From assembly GCF_037893015.1 (NCBI RefSeq), contig NC_133666.1, positions 624,663,852-624,727,851 of the forward strand: DNA of 64,000 nucleotides. The letters are read 5' to 3'. This document shows positions 1 to 12,320 of the stretch, piece after piece (within the stretch, counting starts at the first letter, position 1; each line of letters begins with the position of its first letter). The notes beneath the pieces are model-generated. The model saw nothing but the letters and a program-made list of their open reading frames with translations. It ran no database searches and was not told the origin of the DNA. The stretch comes from Macrotis lagotis (Eukaryota; Chordata; Mammalia; Peramelemorphia; Peramelidae). A program made the translations under genes and the position numbers.

Positions 1-98
1 TTATATACCATAATTAGTACATTATGAGACTCGGTTTTCTGCTTATTTTTCACAACTTTTCACAATTTTCACAACAAATAGTATAAAAGTATCGGTGA

Positions 99-248
99 AG
101 GGCGGCTAGGTGGCGTAGTGGATAAAGCACTGGCCCTGGAGTCAGGAGTACGTGGGTTCAAATCCGGTCTCAGACACTTAATAATTACCTAGCTGTGTGG
201 CCTTGGGCAAGCCACTTAACCCCATTGCCTTGCAAAAACCTAAAAAAA
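99..248 (+). repeat. tRNA-headed marsupial SINE with target-site duplication
   Basis: The body runs from GGCGGCTAGGTGGC to an A-rich tail. It is flanked by 14-bp direct repeats AAAAGTATCGGTGA at 85-98 and 249-262. The head keeps A-box and B-box-like motifs (GTTCAAATCC) of a tRNA-derived promoter. The intact duplication implies a fairly young insertion. Confidence 0.93.
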
Positions 249-639
249 AAAAGTATCGGTGACATCTGGAAAAGATTATGAGATAGTAATATACAGCTGG
301 AAAGATCCTTTAGAAAAAAAATTACTGACATTAACAATAACATAGAATAAAAGGTAATTACACTCAATATTTTAATCGTATTTGTTTCAAATATATTTTC
401 TTTTGAATTGTTTATAGAAGGCAATACCCAAACTCTTCACTCTAAATGTCTGCACTAATGAGAAAATTGGCATGAAGGAGAGAAAAGGTCAAGGATAATA
501 AACTTTTGTGTCTGCTATACTGGCAGTACTGAAACAGTACATCATAAAAAAATTAAAGTTATTTAAAATTAGAACTTGACTTAATCAAGCACTCTGTGTA
601 AGATAGGAGTTGAATATCCTTAAGAGATCATGAAAAAGG

Positions 640-1052
640 GTAAAAACATCACTTGTACAAAAATATTCATAGCAGCTCTGTTTGTGGAAGCAAAGAATTG
701 GAAATCAAGTGAAAGTCCATCAATTGGCAAATGACTTTACAAACTGTGGTATATGTATGTCATGGAACACTACTGTTCTATTAGAAACCAGGAGGGATGG
801 GAATTCAGAAGCCTGGAAAGACTTGCATGAACTGATTGATGCTGAGTGAGATAAGCAGAACCAGAACACTGTACATTGTAACAGCAACATGGGGGTGATG
901 ATCAACCTTAATGGACTTGCTCATTTCATCAGAGCAATAATGAGGGGCAATTTTATGCTATCTGTGATGGAGAATACCATCTGTATCCAGAGAAAGAACT
1001 GTAGAGTTTAAACAAAGACTAAAGACTATTACTTCCAATTAAAAAAAAAAAG
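640..1052 (+). repeat. 5'-truncated L1, 3' end
   Basis: The sequence encodes the tail of L1 ORF2 (a frame resembling TKIFIAALFVEAKNW and LWYMYVMEHYCSIRNQEG), followed by a short 3' UTR and a poly(A) run at 1,041-1,052. The same 3' end recurs at 63,355-63,955 and, inverted, at 61,065-61,962. This is a typical dead-on-arrival L1 insertion. Confidence 0.85.
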
Positions 1053-1130
1053 TTGTCTTATGTACTACATATTTTGTGTTATATTTTATTTTTTTCTCAA
1101 GGATATGATTTTTCTCTTAACATATTCACT

Positions 1131-1283
1131 TTAAAAAAATTTATTTATTTAAGGCAATGGAGTTAAGTGACTTGGCCAAGATCACACAGCTAGTGTGATT
1201 AAGTGTCTGAGGCCACATTTGAACTCAGGTCCTCCTGACTCCAAGATCAGTACTCTATCCACTATGCCACCTAGCTGCCCCTT
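1131..1283 (-). repeat. tRNA-headed SINE, antisense
   Basis: This is the reverse complement of the window's common SINE. The poly-T end is on the left, and the head, reading CCACCTAGCTGCCCC on the plus strand, is on the right. It is moderately diverged. Confidence 0.88.
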
Positions 1284-2135
1284 GGACAGCTGCCCTCTTT
1301 TGTAAAGAGAATCAACTTTGGAAGATTTACTATCTTTGGCCAACAATTCCAAAGAAATCATGATGAAATATAGTACCCATCTCCAGATAGCTGAATGAAT
1401 TTAAGAATGAGGCATATTTTCTTTATCTTTTTTCTTTTAAATTTTGGACATAGGTAACTCAGGAATTTGTTTTACAAGACTTTACATATTTGTGAGGAAG
1501 GTTGCTTTTCTTGTCCAGTGTAGGAAGAAGGAAGGGAAAGGAAGATAATTCAAAAAAAATGTTTTGGTAAATTTTTTATTCATTTTAAACTTAAAATACA
1601 AAATGAGAAATGAAAAAAGGGAACATTTCCATGTATACAGAAGAATATGAGGATTCAATATGAAATAAGTTTCATTTCAAAAAACCTATATAATAAAAGC
1701 TACATTGTTTTCAAAGCTACCTGGTTTTTCTTTGCTTCCTTCTAGGTGTATACTGAAATTTTTCACTTTATTTTTTCCTCCTACTCCTCCAGTCCCCAAA
1801 AGGCTACAATTACACAGACACAGACACACACACACACAACCTATAGATGCATACACACATGTAAGACCACAGATACTCTGCTTATTTTCACTTCTCTTTT
1901 TATCTGAAGGTGGACAGCATTTTCCTTCATACATCCAAGTCTTATCATGATTTTTGAAATCAATCAGTTTATTATTTACTACAGTATTCCAACATAATCA
2001 TATCCTATCTAAAAGCTCATCTATGAAAATTTTTTATCCCAATTCTCTGCAATCCTATTCCTGGCTACAATGGTTTCATGTATATAAGAAAATTTTAAGT
2101 AGATATAAAGAAATTTTTTTTAAATACTTGAAATT

Positions 2136-2279
2136 GGGGCAGCTAGGTATCTCAGTGGATAGAGCACCAGCCCTGGAACCTGAGTTCAAATCTGGCCTCA
2201 GACACTTAATAATTACCTAGTTGTGTGGCCTTGGGCAAGCCACTTAACCCTGTTTGCCTTGCAAAAAAACCCTAAAAAA
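2136..2279 (+). repeat. tRNA-headed SINE with target-site duplication
   Basis: The element starts at GGGGCAGCTAGGTATC and ends in an A-rich tail. Direct repeats AAATACTTGAAATT flank it at 2,122-2,135 and 2,280-2,293. Confidence 0.93.
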
Positions 2280-2846
2280 AAATACTTGAAATTATCCACT
2301 TTACACTTCAATAATGCTTCTATCTTATGATATAGCTTAAGTTACAATACTTCTAAATCTCCTTCCTTTACATATTTTCCTCCTACTTTCTTTGAAATTT
2401 CTGACTTTTTGGTCAGAAATTTTATTTTTTCTAAGTAAAATAATGTTTGAAGTAATTTGAATGAGATAGCACTGAATAGATTAGTTTTTTTATCATTTTT
2501 AAAAATTAATATATTGACTTTACAAACTCATGAACAGTAAATATTACTACAATTATTTAAATCTGCCTTTGTATAAGTGTTTTATGTTTATGTTCACGTA
2601 GTTCCTGTGTTTGTTTTAGCTGGTATACTCTCAGGTTTTGTATACTGATTATTTTTAAAAGTCTAAAACACTGAATAATATTGGTGACACAGTGTGGTTT
2701 CCCCTATTTTTCTCTTTTAATTAAATCAATTTTAGCTTTATCATGATTTCTACCCCCCTCCTTTTTTTACATAATAAATTATACTCCAATTTTATCAATG
2801 TGTATCTCACATTTTTATTGTGTTTCTTGAAATCAACATATTGTTG

Positions 2847-3005
2847 GGGTGGCTAGGTGGCACAGTGGATAGAGCACCAGCCCTAGAGTCAGAAGTACCT
2901 GAGTTCAAATTCGGCCTCAGACACTTAATAATTACCTAGCTGTGTGGCCTTGGGCAAGCCACTTAACCCCATTGCCTTGCAAAAAACAAAAAACAAAAAA
3001 CAAAA
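2847..3005 (+). repeat. tRNA-headed SINE with 18-bp target-site duplication
   Basis: The element starts GGGTGGCTAGGTGGCAC and has a (CAAAAAA)n-like tail. Direct repeats GAAATCAACATATTGTTG flank it at 2,829-2,846 and 3,006-3,023, without mismatch. Confidence 0.93.
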
Positions 3006-3724
3006 GAAATCAACATATTGTTGAATTCAGATTTTTAATCTGTTGTTTCTGTATTATGGGTAAACCTATTCCATTTAAATTCTAAGTGATAATTACTTTT
3101 TATATGTATTTCCCTCCTATTTTTTCCTTACTATCCTTCATGCCCCATTTACCTTATCCTTCCCCACTCTAATTTACTTTTACCTGTCACCTTGCCTTCC
3201 TATTCCTTCACCTACCCATCCTTCTAAGAGTCCCTCCCTTATCCTCTTCCCCAACCCTATCCCCTCACCTTATTTCTTTTTAAATTTAGAAGATTTTTAT
3301 TCCCTTCTAGATAAAATAGGTTGTTCCCACTTTAACCAATGAGATTAAAGTTCCAGCATTACCTGCCTTCCTCCTAACTTGCTTCAGACTTGAAAATTAA
3401 AAAAAAAAAATTAAAGGAGGGTCACTGTTAAGTGAGTGGAGGGTAAACTGAAGTGGGGAATAACAGGAAGCAGGGAGACAACCCAAAGTGTTGAGATGAT
3501 AAAAGACCTACACCAAGACAGTAGCAGTGTCACAAGAAAGAAGGGGACATATATATACACAAGAGATAATTTGAAGGTTAAATCAATCAATTGGCAACAG
3601 ATGAGTGAGTGAGAAGAGAATAATGCAAGTCTGAGTTTGTGTGATTGGAAGATATTGATTCTCTCAAAGATAGCAAGGAAGTTTGGAAGAGGGGAGGGTT
3701 TAGATGAAAAAAAATGAGTTCCAG

Positions 3725-3880
3725 GGACAGCTAGGTGGTGCAGTGCATAGAGCACCATCCCTGGAGTCAGGAGGACCTGAATTCAAATCCAGTCTCAGAC
3801 ACTTAATAACTGCCTAGCTATATGACCTTGAGTAAGTCACTTAACCCTATTGTCTTAAATAAAAGTTTTTTTTATGAATG
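3725..3880 (+). repeat. tRNA-headed SINE, diverged
   Basis: The head GGACAGCTAGGTGGTGCAGTG and the middle motif CAGACACTTAATAACTGCC are recognisable. The copy is more diverged than its neighbours and has a T-rich end. Confidence 0.88.
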
Positions 3881-4939
3881 CTTTAAAAAAATGAGTTATA
3901 TTTTTGATTATCTACACTATATCTAGTTCAAGATGGAATACTGGAAGTAAAGAGAGATGTCAGGGCTGAACAAACAGATCTGAGAATCATCTGGATGGAA
4001 ATAATAACTGATTCATTTCCATCAATTGAATAACTGAAATGAAAGTTTATGAGATCATCAAAAGCATAGAGGAGAAAAATGAAAAAGGTCCAGCACAAAG
4101 TCTTGGAGAATACCTAGCAGGCATATATCCTAGATGAAGATACATCAAAAGAAAATGAGGAGTGATCAGACAAGTAAGAGAACTAAGAGAAAGCAATGTC
4201 ATAAAAACTTAAGAGAAAAAAAGAGGATGATCAGAATGTCAAAGCTGCAGAGAGGAAATGGATCACATGCATTTCAAAATGTCAACAAACCAGACAGTTT
4301 AGTTTCTTTAGCACCTCTGCACAAGGGATCATAATTTTGTATTAGAAACAACATGACACAGTTAATGGAAGGGGAGGGTCACTGATTTAATACCACCAAA
4401 GTTCTGTAATAAAATCTAGATCAACCTACTTAAGCTAGTACACTGCTCATAGAAAAACAATGAATTGTGGTCAGCAAGAAATAAGATGTTCCATTATGTT
4501 ATAAATTATTTATAGTAATTTCTTTGAAAGAGGATTTTTTTTTTGTTTTGTCTTATGTTTGTGCTATCACAGCAAAATTAAGAACTTGCTTGGCAAAAAT
4601 ACAATCCTGGCAAAGTAAAGCTTTGCTGGATAGTCATTAAAATGACTTCTGATTGTTTAAACGTACAGCAAGTCCAGCAACTGTTCTAAAGGACAAAATC
4701 TAGTACCTGAAATATATTTCAATCAAGAGAGTTAAGCCTGAAGCAACACAAAGTAAATGGGCATAAGCTCCAGGAATGAGTCAGTATAAGCTTGGAAGAA
4801 GTTTATATGCTCCATTCTACCTGTCCAGACTTTTATTACACATTACTCCTCTTCCTACATTTTACATTCCAGCTCAACTGGCCTATTTCCTGTTTCTAGA
4901 ACTCAGCATTCTAGTTGTTTTTTTAGTTTCTTCTTATAG

Positions 4940-5090
4940 CTTTTCCCATCATACCTGAAGAGTTCTTCTTCACCTTTCCCTTAATTCCATTTCCTTCACA
5001 GTTCAGCTCAAAGACCACCTTCTATATGAGGACCTTTCCTGAAATCCCAAACTACCTGGGCCTCCTCATTATTCTCTATTTACTTTCTAG
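4940..5090 (+). repeat. L2-like 3' relic
   Basis: The text around CAGTTCAGCTCAAAGACCACC and the following GACCTTTCCTGAAATCCC resembles the L2 3' region shared by all mammals. It is old and truncated. The family call is from memory of the consensus. Confidence 0.5.
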
Positions 5091-5341
5091 ATAGATAAAT
5101 GAGTCCGTATTACTTCTTGCCAAGAGAAATTAGGTTCCACAAATACCTATAGGTATATACAATACTCTATACTTCTTTAGTATAAAAGGATTTGACATTT
5201 ACTAAGTGCCTACTGAGTGAAAGAAAAAAGTGGGATGTCAGTCAGAAAGAAAGAGTTTAGCCTGGAGGTAGATGAATACAAGCAGCCTCATGCACTCGCT
5301 CGAGTGCTCTGGCTCTCTCTCTGTTCTCTCTGATTGACACA

Positions 5342-5349
<8 letters not shown>

Positions 5350-5389
<40 letters not shown>
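5350..5389 (+). repeat. (AC)n microsatellite
   Basis: An uninterrupted run of about twenty AC dinucleotides, followed by a short alternating GTGCGCATGTG. It is likely to vary in length between individuals. Confidence 0.95.
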
Positions 5390-5396
<7 letters not shown>

Positions 5397-7329
5397 TGTG
5401 CAAAACAAACCACCATTGTATTTGATTACCTGTATATGACTATAATGGAAATGTCTTGGATTAATTCTAAACTTGACTTACTCAAACAATTGAATAATTA
5501 ACAAAGTGAAAAATTAGAAACGAGTTTTTAGAATTCATAAAGTGGAACTTTAAGTTAAGTTCGATATATTCTCATTATAAATCTAATTGTTAAAATATTT
5601 CTTCACAAGGACAAGGATCATTTTCTTTGGTATCATCTAATCTCCTTTTGGCATTATATAATAAATTCTACAAATTATCCTCATGATGCTGAATCTCCTA
5701 AGTTTAACAACAATGTAAAACTGTAATTAATGCTCTGAAGAAAGAGTTACCATCAAAAGCATTTAAGTGGCCACAAGTTCACGCACTGTACTTGGGAGTT
5801 ATACAAATTAAAATTATATGCAAAAGTCACTGCCCTCTAGGGAGCAACAATCTAGAAACTAAGAGAAATAAGAATCCAGTTAGAGGGACCAATGAATTTA
5901 AAGCTGAATAGACAGATCCTTTAAACATAAATCCACATAATCTCATAGAGGCAGGACTATGCCCCCAAACTACATTTCCTAGATTAGATTCTAAAAAGAA
6001 GCTGTATGATAATTGCATTATTTTATTTTATAATGGTTAAAAAGTAATCAAGTGACAGAAAAGAGGAAAATATTGACAACTTCTTTAGGGATGATTATAT
6101 ATTAGAGCACAGATATGTGTGCAACTTTTTTTAAGTATAATATTTTCTTGCCCTTTTCAGATTCTTAGGCAATAGAAATTTCATACATTTTTTTTTCAAA
6201 CTAATCATTCAATAGAGGGAACATTGCTTAGCCAATCTATTATGCAGAAAACTGAAGAAACAACAAAAGAAGTATGAGGAGGGATTTGGGGGACAAGCAT
6301 TTCTTAAATCAATTCACTGGTAGAAAAAGAAGCTTGTGTGATTAGGTCACAAAGAGAGTCTAACCCTTCTGCTACAATATGTCCAGGCTTTTGTTTGCTG
6401 AAAGCTATAACATCTGCTCCCCATAATTTAAATAAGGAATAGACAGGTTATCAGACATTCACAAATCTGTAAGACCAAAAGAAATTCAGTGTAACCAAGC
6501 TGCAAAGGTTTTAAAAATCAAGTACATTTACCAGTGAAAAGTACATCAAAGATAATCAGAGTGATTTTTTTGTGTGTGCAAGTACTTTCACAAACACCTG
6601 TATAAGTATAAATGCTTTGAAAGTAAAGGTGAAAGTGAATGCTATGCTCTTCCAATTCAACTTAAATAACCAAATACTGAAATATGATCTTATAAGCACT
6701 CACAAAGAAGATAATTTGTGCAACTTTCTTAATAGAGAAGGCTAATTTTCAACCTACTGATGGCAGTCTGAGGAAGTTAAAGGTCTCGATTTTATTCAAA
6801 TGACATAATACAGTCACAAGCTACATCCTCCTTTCAAGCTAATTCATCCTAGAAAGACTAATTAATTCAAGTAACAATCTTTACTGTCAATTTTCATTGT
6901 ACTTTGTCGATTTGATCTTTTATTTTCTCTCCTAGACTCTTGTTTTCTATTTTTTTGGTTTAAAAAATTATTTAGCATTTTATTTTTTAGCAATTTATTT
7001 CTTCCTCAATTACAATTTTTGATATTTGCTATTTAAAATACTGAGTTCATTTTACCTTGATTTGATTTTGTATTTTCTCTCCTAGACTGTTTTTAATTTT
7101 AATTTAAAAAATTTAGCTTTTTTATTTTTTAGTAATTTATTATTTTCCCCAATTACTATTTCTGACATATTATTTAAAATTGTGAGTTCCAAATTTTCTC
7201 CCTCCTTCCTCCACTGATTCTTGTTTTTCTAATTAAAATCACAGTGCTTGCTTTGACAATACAAAATCTGATTATAAATACAATTGCTGACTTTTACACA
7301 TGGCTTGATAGTTTAAACAGAGCTTCACT

Positions 7330-7530
7330 CACATTCATCCCATCACTTTATACTCATGACAATCCCCTTCAATAGACAGTGTAAGTAAGCACTGTTATTC
7401 CTATTTTACAGATGGGAAAACTGAAAAATAGAAAGGTTGTGACAAAGTTACATATACAGTAAGTGATGCAGTCAAGACTTCTCTCTCCAGGGCTCACTCT
7501 ACTATACCAGAGCAGCCTCTAGTTTCTAGT
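7330..7530 (-). repeat. MIR-like relic, antisense
   Basis: CCTATTTTACAGATGGGAAAAC followed by a degenerate 'gtcacacagcaagt' block is the antisense MIR core and tail pattern. It is strongly diverged. Confidence 0.55.
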
Positions 7531-7559
7531 TCCATAATTCCTCTTTCAAAACACCAAAC

Positions 7560-7800
7560 CATCATGCCCTCTGCCATTGCCCCTCTGCGTCTTAGCTTCC
7601 TTCAAGACATGGTTCAAGTTCCATATCCTCTCCAAGCCTTTCCAGGGGTCCTTCCCTCCCTGCCATCCACTTTATGTATATGCATTGAATCTAGCTGCTA
7701 GGTATCCAGCTCTTTACATGTTGCCTGTCTCTGAGAATAAGGCATGTTCTGGCCTTTTCTTGTATAACCAACACTAAGCAAAGAGCCCTAGCACACAGCA
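7560..7800 (+). repeat. L2-like 3' end relic
   Basis: TTCAAGACATGGTTCAAG and the closing AGCACACAGCAAGTTCTTAAA match the remembered shape of L2 3' ends. The assignment is approximate. Confidence 0.5.
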
Positions 7801-7823
7801 AGTTCTTAAAATTGTTAATTTAT

Positions 7824-8001
7824 AGATGCCTCTAGTCCTGGCCTTGCTTATCAAACACCATGTTCTTTATATAGAAATGGTCCAAGGCTCTGCTCCTTTC
7901 CTCCCCCAGACTGCTGTAAATCTCCTCCAATGGCCAGGCTCCCTGCCAGGCTCCCTCCCTGCCACCCCCTCCCCCCCCCTGCTGAGGTTACTCAGGACAA
8001 T
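7824..8001 (+). repeat. left copy of a ~0.17 kb direct duplication
   Basis: From AGATGCCTCTAGTCCTGG to GCTGAGGTTACTCAGG this block is repeated almost unchanged at 8,736-8,902. The left copy carries an extra CCAGGCTCCCTG step and a longer C run. It has no recognisable transposon structure. Confidence 0.85.
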
Positions 8002-8309
8002 ACTCTCCAGGACTGTTCAATATTTCCTGTGACTATCAAAGACCTGAAGTTGTTCTTTGGAATATAATCAGAATAATACTTCTTTTTCTCTTTGCTTGGT
8101 CTTAAAACAAAGTTGAACTAATCACCATTATAATAAGGTTATATATACCAAACCTGTTACAGATAAGCCATAAAAAAATAATTCACCCACCACCAAAGGC
8201 ATGCCAAGCTAAGAAAAGTTTTAAGATTTGGTCAGAAACCTACAAATCATGTAAAAGTATTGTTCTCCAAGCCCAATAGAAGCATACTGGACCATTTCTA
8301 CCATCACTA

Positions 8310-8450
<141 letters not shown>

Positions 8451-8578
8451 TCAGATCCAAAATCAATCTAACAATTATTAGGTACCTACTTTATCAAGTG
8501 GCATTGGGAATACAAATACAAAATGAAAGCCCCTACCTTTAAGAACTCTCTATCTACTGAGAAACACAACATACATAC

Positions 8579-8636
8579 ATTCTGAATATAAGTTGTATAT
8601 ACATATACTCATGTATATACAACATATATTCAGAAT
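8579..8636 (+). repeat. near-perfect inverted repeat (palindrome)
   Basis: 26-bp arms at 8,579-8,604 and 8,611-8,636 are reverse complements with one mismatch, around a 6-base loop. The arms are AT-rich (core GTTGTATATACAT). The palindrome lies between the two copies of the direct duplication. Confidence 0.85.
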
Positions 8637-8735
8637 AAATCTGTTGGGCTCTGTATATGAAAAAAGCAAACAGCACCTGGTGGGGGATGGTGGGGAGGGA
8701 GAAAGAAATCACAAGACCAAGGTCACTTTATAGAT

Positions 8736-8902
8736 AGATGCCTCTAGTCCTGGCCTTGCTTATCAAACACTATGTTCTTTATATAGAAATGGTCCAAGGT
8801 TCCTTTCCTCCTCCAGACTGCTGTAAATCTCTTCTGATGGCCAGGCTCCTTCCCTGCCTCCCCTTCCCCCTCCCCGTGCTGAGGTTACTCAGGGCAATCT
8901 CA
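8736..8902 (+). repeat. right copy of a ~0.17 kb direct duplication
   Basis: This block repeats 7,824-8,001, offset by about 912 bases, with scattered substitutions and small indels. The divergence indicates an old local duplication rather than an assembly artefact. Confidence 0.85.
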
Positions 8903-10021
8903 CCCTCCTTTCCCAGGCTCCTTTTTCCGGAGCACTGTATGAGTTCCATTCTGAGGTCTGGTGTGGCCAACATTTTTGAAGTGCTTCAAGTGTTACACCT
9001 CTTCTTCCTTTCCTAACAAGGATCCTGGGAAGTCAGCAGTACCCATGTCTCAGAATCTCAATTAGAGGAGACTTTAAGAGGTCATCAGGTATTTGACAAA
9101 AAATTCTCTATACAACAACTGCAACAAGTGTTCCTGTAGTCTTTATCTGAATGTCTCTGAGAAGGAATCCTAAGGATTATCTACAAATAAGGAAAGTAAT
9201 GAGTAGAGTGAGAAATAGTACTGCACCACAAAGCTCTCAGCCTAGTATTTTTTAAAACTATGACATGAGAGCAAATAATGCTCAACAAACTGTGTCAATT
9301 TTTAATCTACTTTACATTTCTAATGTTAAAATGTTTTAAGTGAAACCTTAATGGGTTTGTTTTGAAATGTGCTAGTATTTACTATTTAAACTTTTTAGGA
9401 GCTAAATATTTTACAGCTAAAATAGGAACAGAAGTAGAAGAAACTTGGTTAAGTGTTATCAATTGCTGTTGAAATGGCATAAACAGCTATGTATTCTCTT
9501 TAACATGGAAGAATGAAAATAGTCAAGTTCTCTTCAAATGAGTTTCTGCTGCTCTTGATCACCTCAGCAACTCACCTGAAAAGAACTTAATTCCAACACT
9601 TGAAGAATCTTCCATGATTTCATGGTATGGTTACTCCTTTAGGCAACCCAGATTGCACCATCTCCCACTTATTTCATGTCACATTGGTCATTTCATGATT
9701 TGGAGTGGTTAAAAATTTCTTCACCCCAGTGGCCAACTTTCTGGTGCCAATTCTCTCCAAACTTAACCAAGGAGGCTCTACAGGGCTTCTGCTTGAGCCT
9801 TTCTATCTTGTCAGGACCACAGGGCACTGGGCTGCACTGACATTGCCTTCTGGAATCCAATATGAAGTAGAACTCCAGGAAAGTGAAGGGAAGTTATTAG
9901 TTAAAAATAAAACAAAAACTGCTCCTTACTATTAGAGAAGATATGAAAAGAGGAGAGAGAGCACAATGATATAATCTGTCCATGTGTATATTATAAGATT
10001 CCCTCTTAAAATTCTTGTGTG

Positions 10022-10140
10022 AGAGGCTGCATGATGCAGTGGATGGAGAACTGGTCTTAAATTCTGATGACCTGCCTACTCTCTAATACCTGAGCTTGGT
10101 GGCCCTGCGCAAAGCAATGAACCTTTTAATGCTCCCAAGG
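10022..10140 (+). repeat. degenerate tRNA-headed SINE
   Basis: GAGGCTGCATGATGCAGTGG aligns with the SINE head AGGTGGCGCAGTGGATAGAG. The rest is weakly preserved, so this is an older copy. Confidence 0.55.
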
Positions 10141-10234
10141 AGGTTCCTTACTGGGTTTTTCATAAAACAGTGAAATCAAAGGCCAGGATCAGAAAAATTC
10201 TGCATTGGTGTCAACCACTTGGTGAAATAAAAAA

Positions 10235-10392
10235 TAAATGAAACTGGAAGCCAGGACACCTGGGGCCCAATCCAGTCATATGCCACTAACTGTAACCTTG
10301 GGTAAAGTACTTAATTTTGCCATTCTTTAGTGTCCTCCTTTACAAACAATGATTAAAAAATCTCTAAGTTCACTTCCAGCTTTATGATCATA
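10235..10392 (+). repeat. MIR-like relic
   Basis: ACCTGGGGCCCAATCCAG, then CACTAACTGTAACCTTGGG and a CTCCTTTACAAACAATG block, follow the order of the MIR core (last third in sense). Confidence 0.6.
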
Positions 10393-10837
10393 TGAAAAGT
10401 CCTGAACAAAGAATTATGCACTAGAATAATATTCTATAGACCTTTGTAACAAAGTTCCAACCAGTCAGAATCCTCTCCAATGTCCGTCCTGAATGGGTAA
10501 AATGATCAGCATGTTTCATTTTAAATATAAATTAACATGCTTTATTCCCCAAATGTAAAAATCAAGATAAATTCTGGCCTCCACAAGTTTTATAATTTAA
10601 TTTTTAGCTTGGACTGTACTCCCCACCCTCCACACAAATAAAAAACATTTTGAGTATTTAATTTGTTAAGACAAACATCTGGATACTATGGCAACAATTC
10701 TATCAAGACTATATGCAATCTTACAAAATATCTCAAAGAAATGTTCCACCTTCATTTCAAGATATGTTTGGCTCTATACTGGAGACAGGAACTTCCAACA
10801 AGTACCTATTATAGACAAAGCACTGATAATGTTTTTC

Positions 10838-11107
10838 CTTCATTCTTGAAGAAGACTATGACTTCAGGGAAGTGAGGCCATGATATGCAAGTAAACTGGA
10901 CTTGAATGGGGGGGGGGGGGGGGAGAATGCTGTGCTAAGTCACCAGCCTCACTGTCTTGTCGAAAAGTCTTCTGGATGTGAGGCATAGGGTTAAGTGACT
11001 TGCCTAAGGTCACACAGTCAGTGTCAAGTGTCTGAGGATGAATTTGAACTTAGATCCTCCTGACTCCAAGACAGGTATTCTATCTGCTGCACCACCTAGC
11101 TGTCCTA
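10838..11107 (-). repeat. long (~300 bp) tRNA-headed SINE, antisense
   Basis: The left end CATTCTTGAAGAAGACTATGA and right end CACCACCTAGCTGTCC match the copies at 38,830, 40,379 and 41,218. A poly-G run sits at about 10,909-10,922 inside it. This family shares the tRNA head of the short SINE but has a separate ~150-bp 3' body. Confidence 0.8.
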
Positions 11108-11506
11108 AAGTGCTAGACAAAGCAATAAACTTGAAGAGTAGAGACTAAAAGAAGTAGAAAACATGATCCCTAAACTCACAAAGCTTAAGGAAAGATACTC
11201 ATAGAGATACAGAAAATTCCACTTACAAAGCAAAGCAAACAGGTGCCAAATAATAGAATTTAATACAGAAAATTTACATGCTGAGGGAGAAGATAAGATA
11301 CCTTAGAAGAACTGAGTTACAAGAAGAATTGTATTACACACTTAATAAAACTGTATATACATATCAAGAAAGTGAATTAGAGAAAAGTTATTCTTGGTCC
11401 TTCACAACCGGCACTCTTCCAATATAGACAAGACAATTCCAATTTAGAGAAGACTGAAAGTGCAATAATTTGGGGGAATTGTACTTTTACATTTTTCTTT
11501 AAAGCA

Positions 11507-11531
11507 TTGTGTGTGTGTGTGTGTGTGTGTG
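11507..11531 (+). repeat. (TG)n microsatellite
   Basis: A short TG dinucleotide run, followed by a diverged alternating purine-pyrimidine stretch. Confidence 0.9.
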
Positions 11532-12169
11532 GATGTGTACATACACATATATGACTTCATATATCGGCACAAATGAACATATTTATTTATATATTTTTTC
11601 AGAAGCAAACTGAATCTTGTTTATATTTCTAATTAATTCAACACTATTTTAAAAGGGTTGTTACTAAAATTCTAGATTCAAAACAATACCTCAAAACACC
11701 TAAAAATGCAAAAAAAAGTTTTTAATTGAAGAGAATTACTATTATCACTGCAGGTCACATTTCTTCCAAGGATAGTCCAAAACCAACATAGTCTAAACCA
11801 AGCTGGGGCCATTAGGGGTTATCAGAAACATCATGGAAGATCAATATCAAAACCCAGCAAACTGTGTGAGAACAAAGACAGCTGACAGCTAAAGCTTAGT
11901 GGCTGCTTTGTCCTCCCTTAAGTCTTTAACTGACTAGCTGGACCTAAGGAGTCCTTAGTATAACTAAAGCAATTGATAAATTCCACAAATATTTATTATG
12001 TTCCTCTTAGAAAGAAGGCATCATGCTCAGGCCAAGGTATACAAAAATGGAAAAAAAACAACAGAGTTCACACCTAATCAGGCTCCCCACCCCATCCCTA
12101 CTCCCAAATTTAATGGTTGAATAGGAGGATCAATATAAATAACCCAATTCAGAAGTCCACCACAGGATC

Positions 12170-12320
12170 ATAAACATGGAACCAAAAAGACCATCAGAAG
12201 TTATCAACTCCAATCTCCCTTTCAAAGACAAAGAAATTGAGCCCCAAGCTCACACAGATAGTAAGTAGTAGAGCTGTGATTTGTATTTGGATACTAAGCC
12301 CAGCATTCTCTTCTTGCTTG
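12170..12320 (-). repeat. MIR-like relic, antisense
   Basis: AAGACAAAGAAATTGAGCCCC and CTCACACAGATAGTAAGTAG match the antisense MIR core order (end, then 'tcacacagctagtaagt'). Confidence 0.65.

Noticed and set aside
99-248. A tRNA gene
   Set aside because: The A-box/B-box-like motifs belong to SINE heads. Many copies with poly(A) tails and target duplications rule out functional tRNA genes.
5350-5389. A possible Z-DNA regulatory element
   Set aside because: A plain AC microsatellite deep in an intron with no promoter or conserved context; nothing else supports a function.
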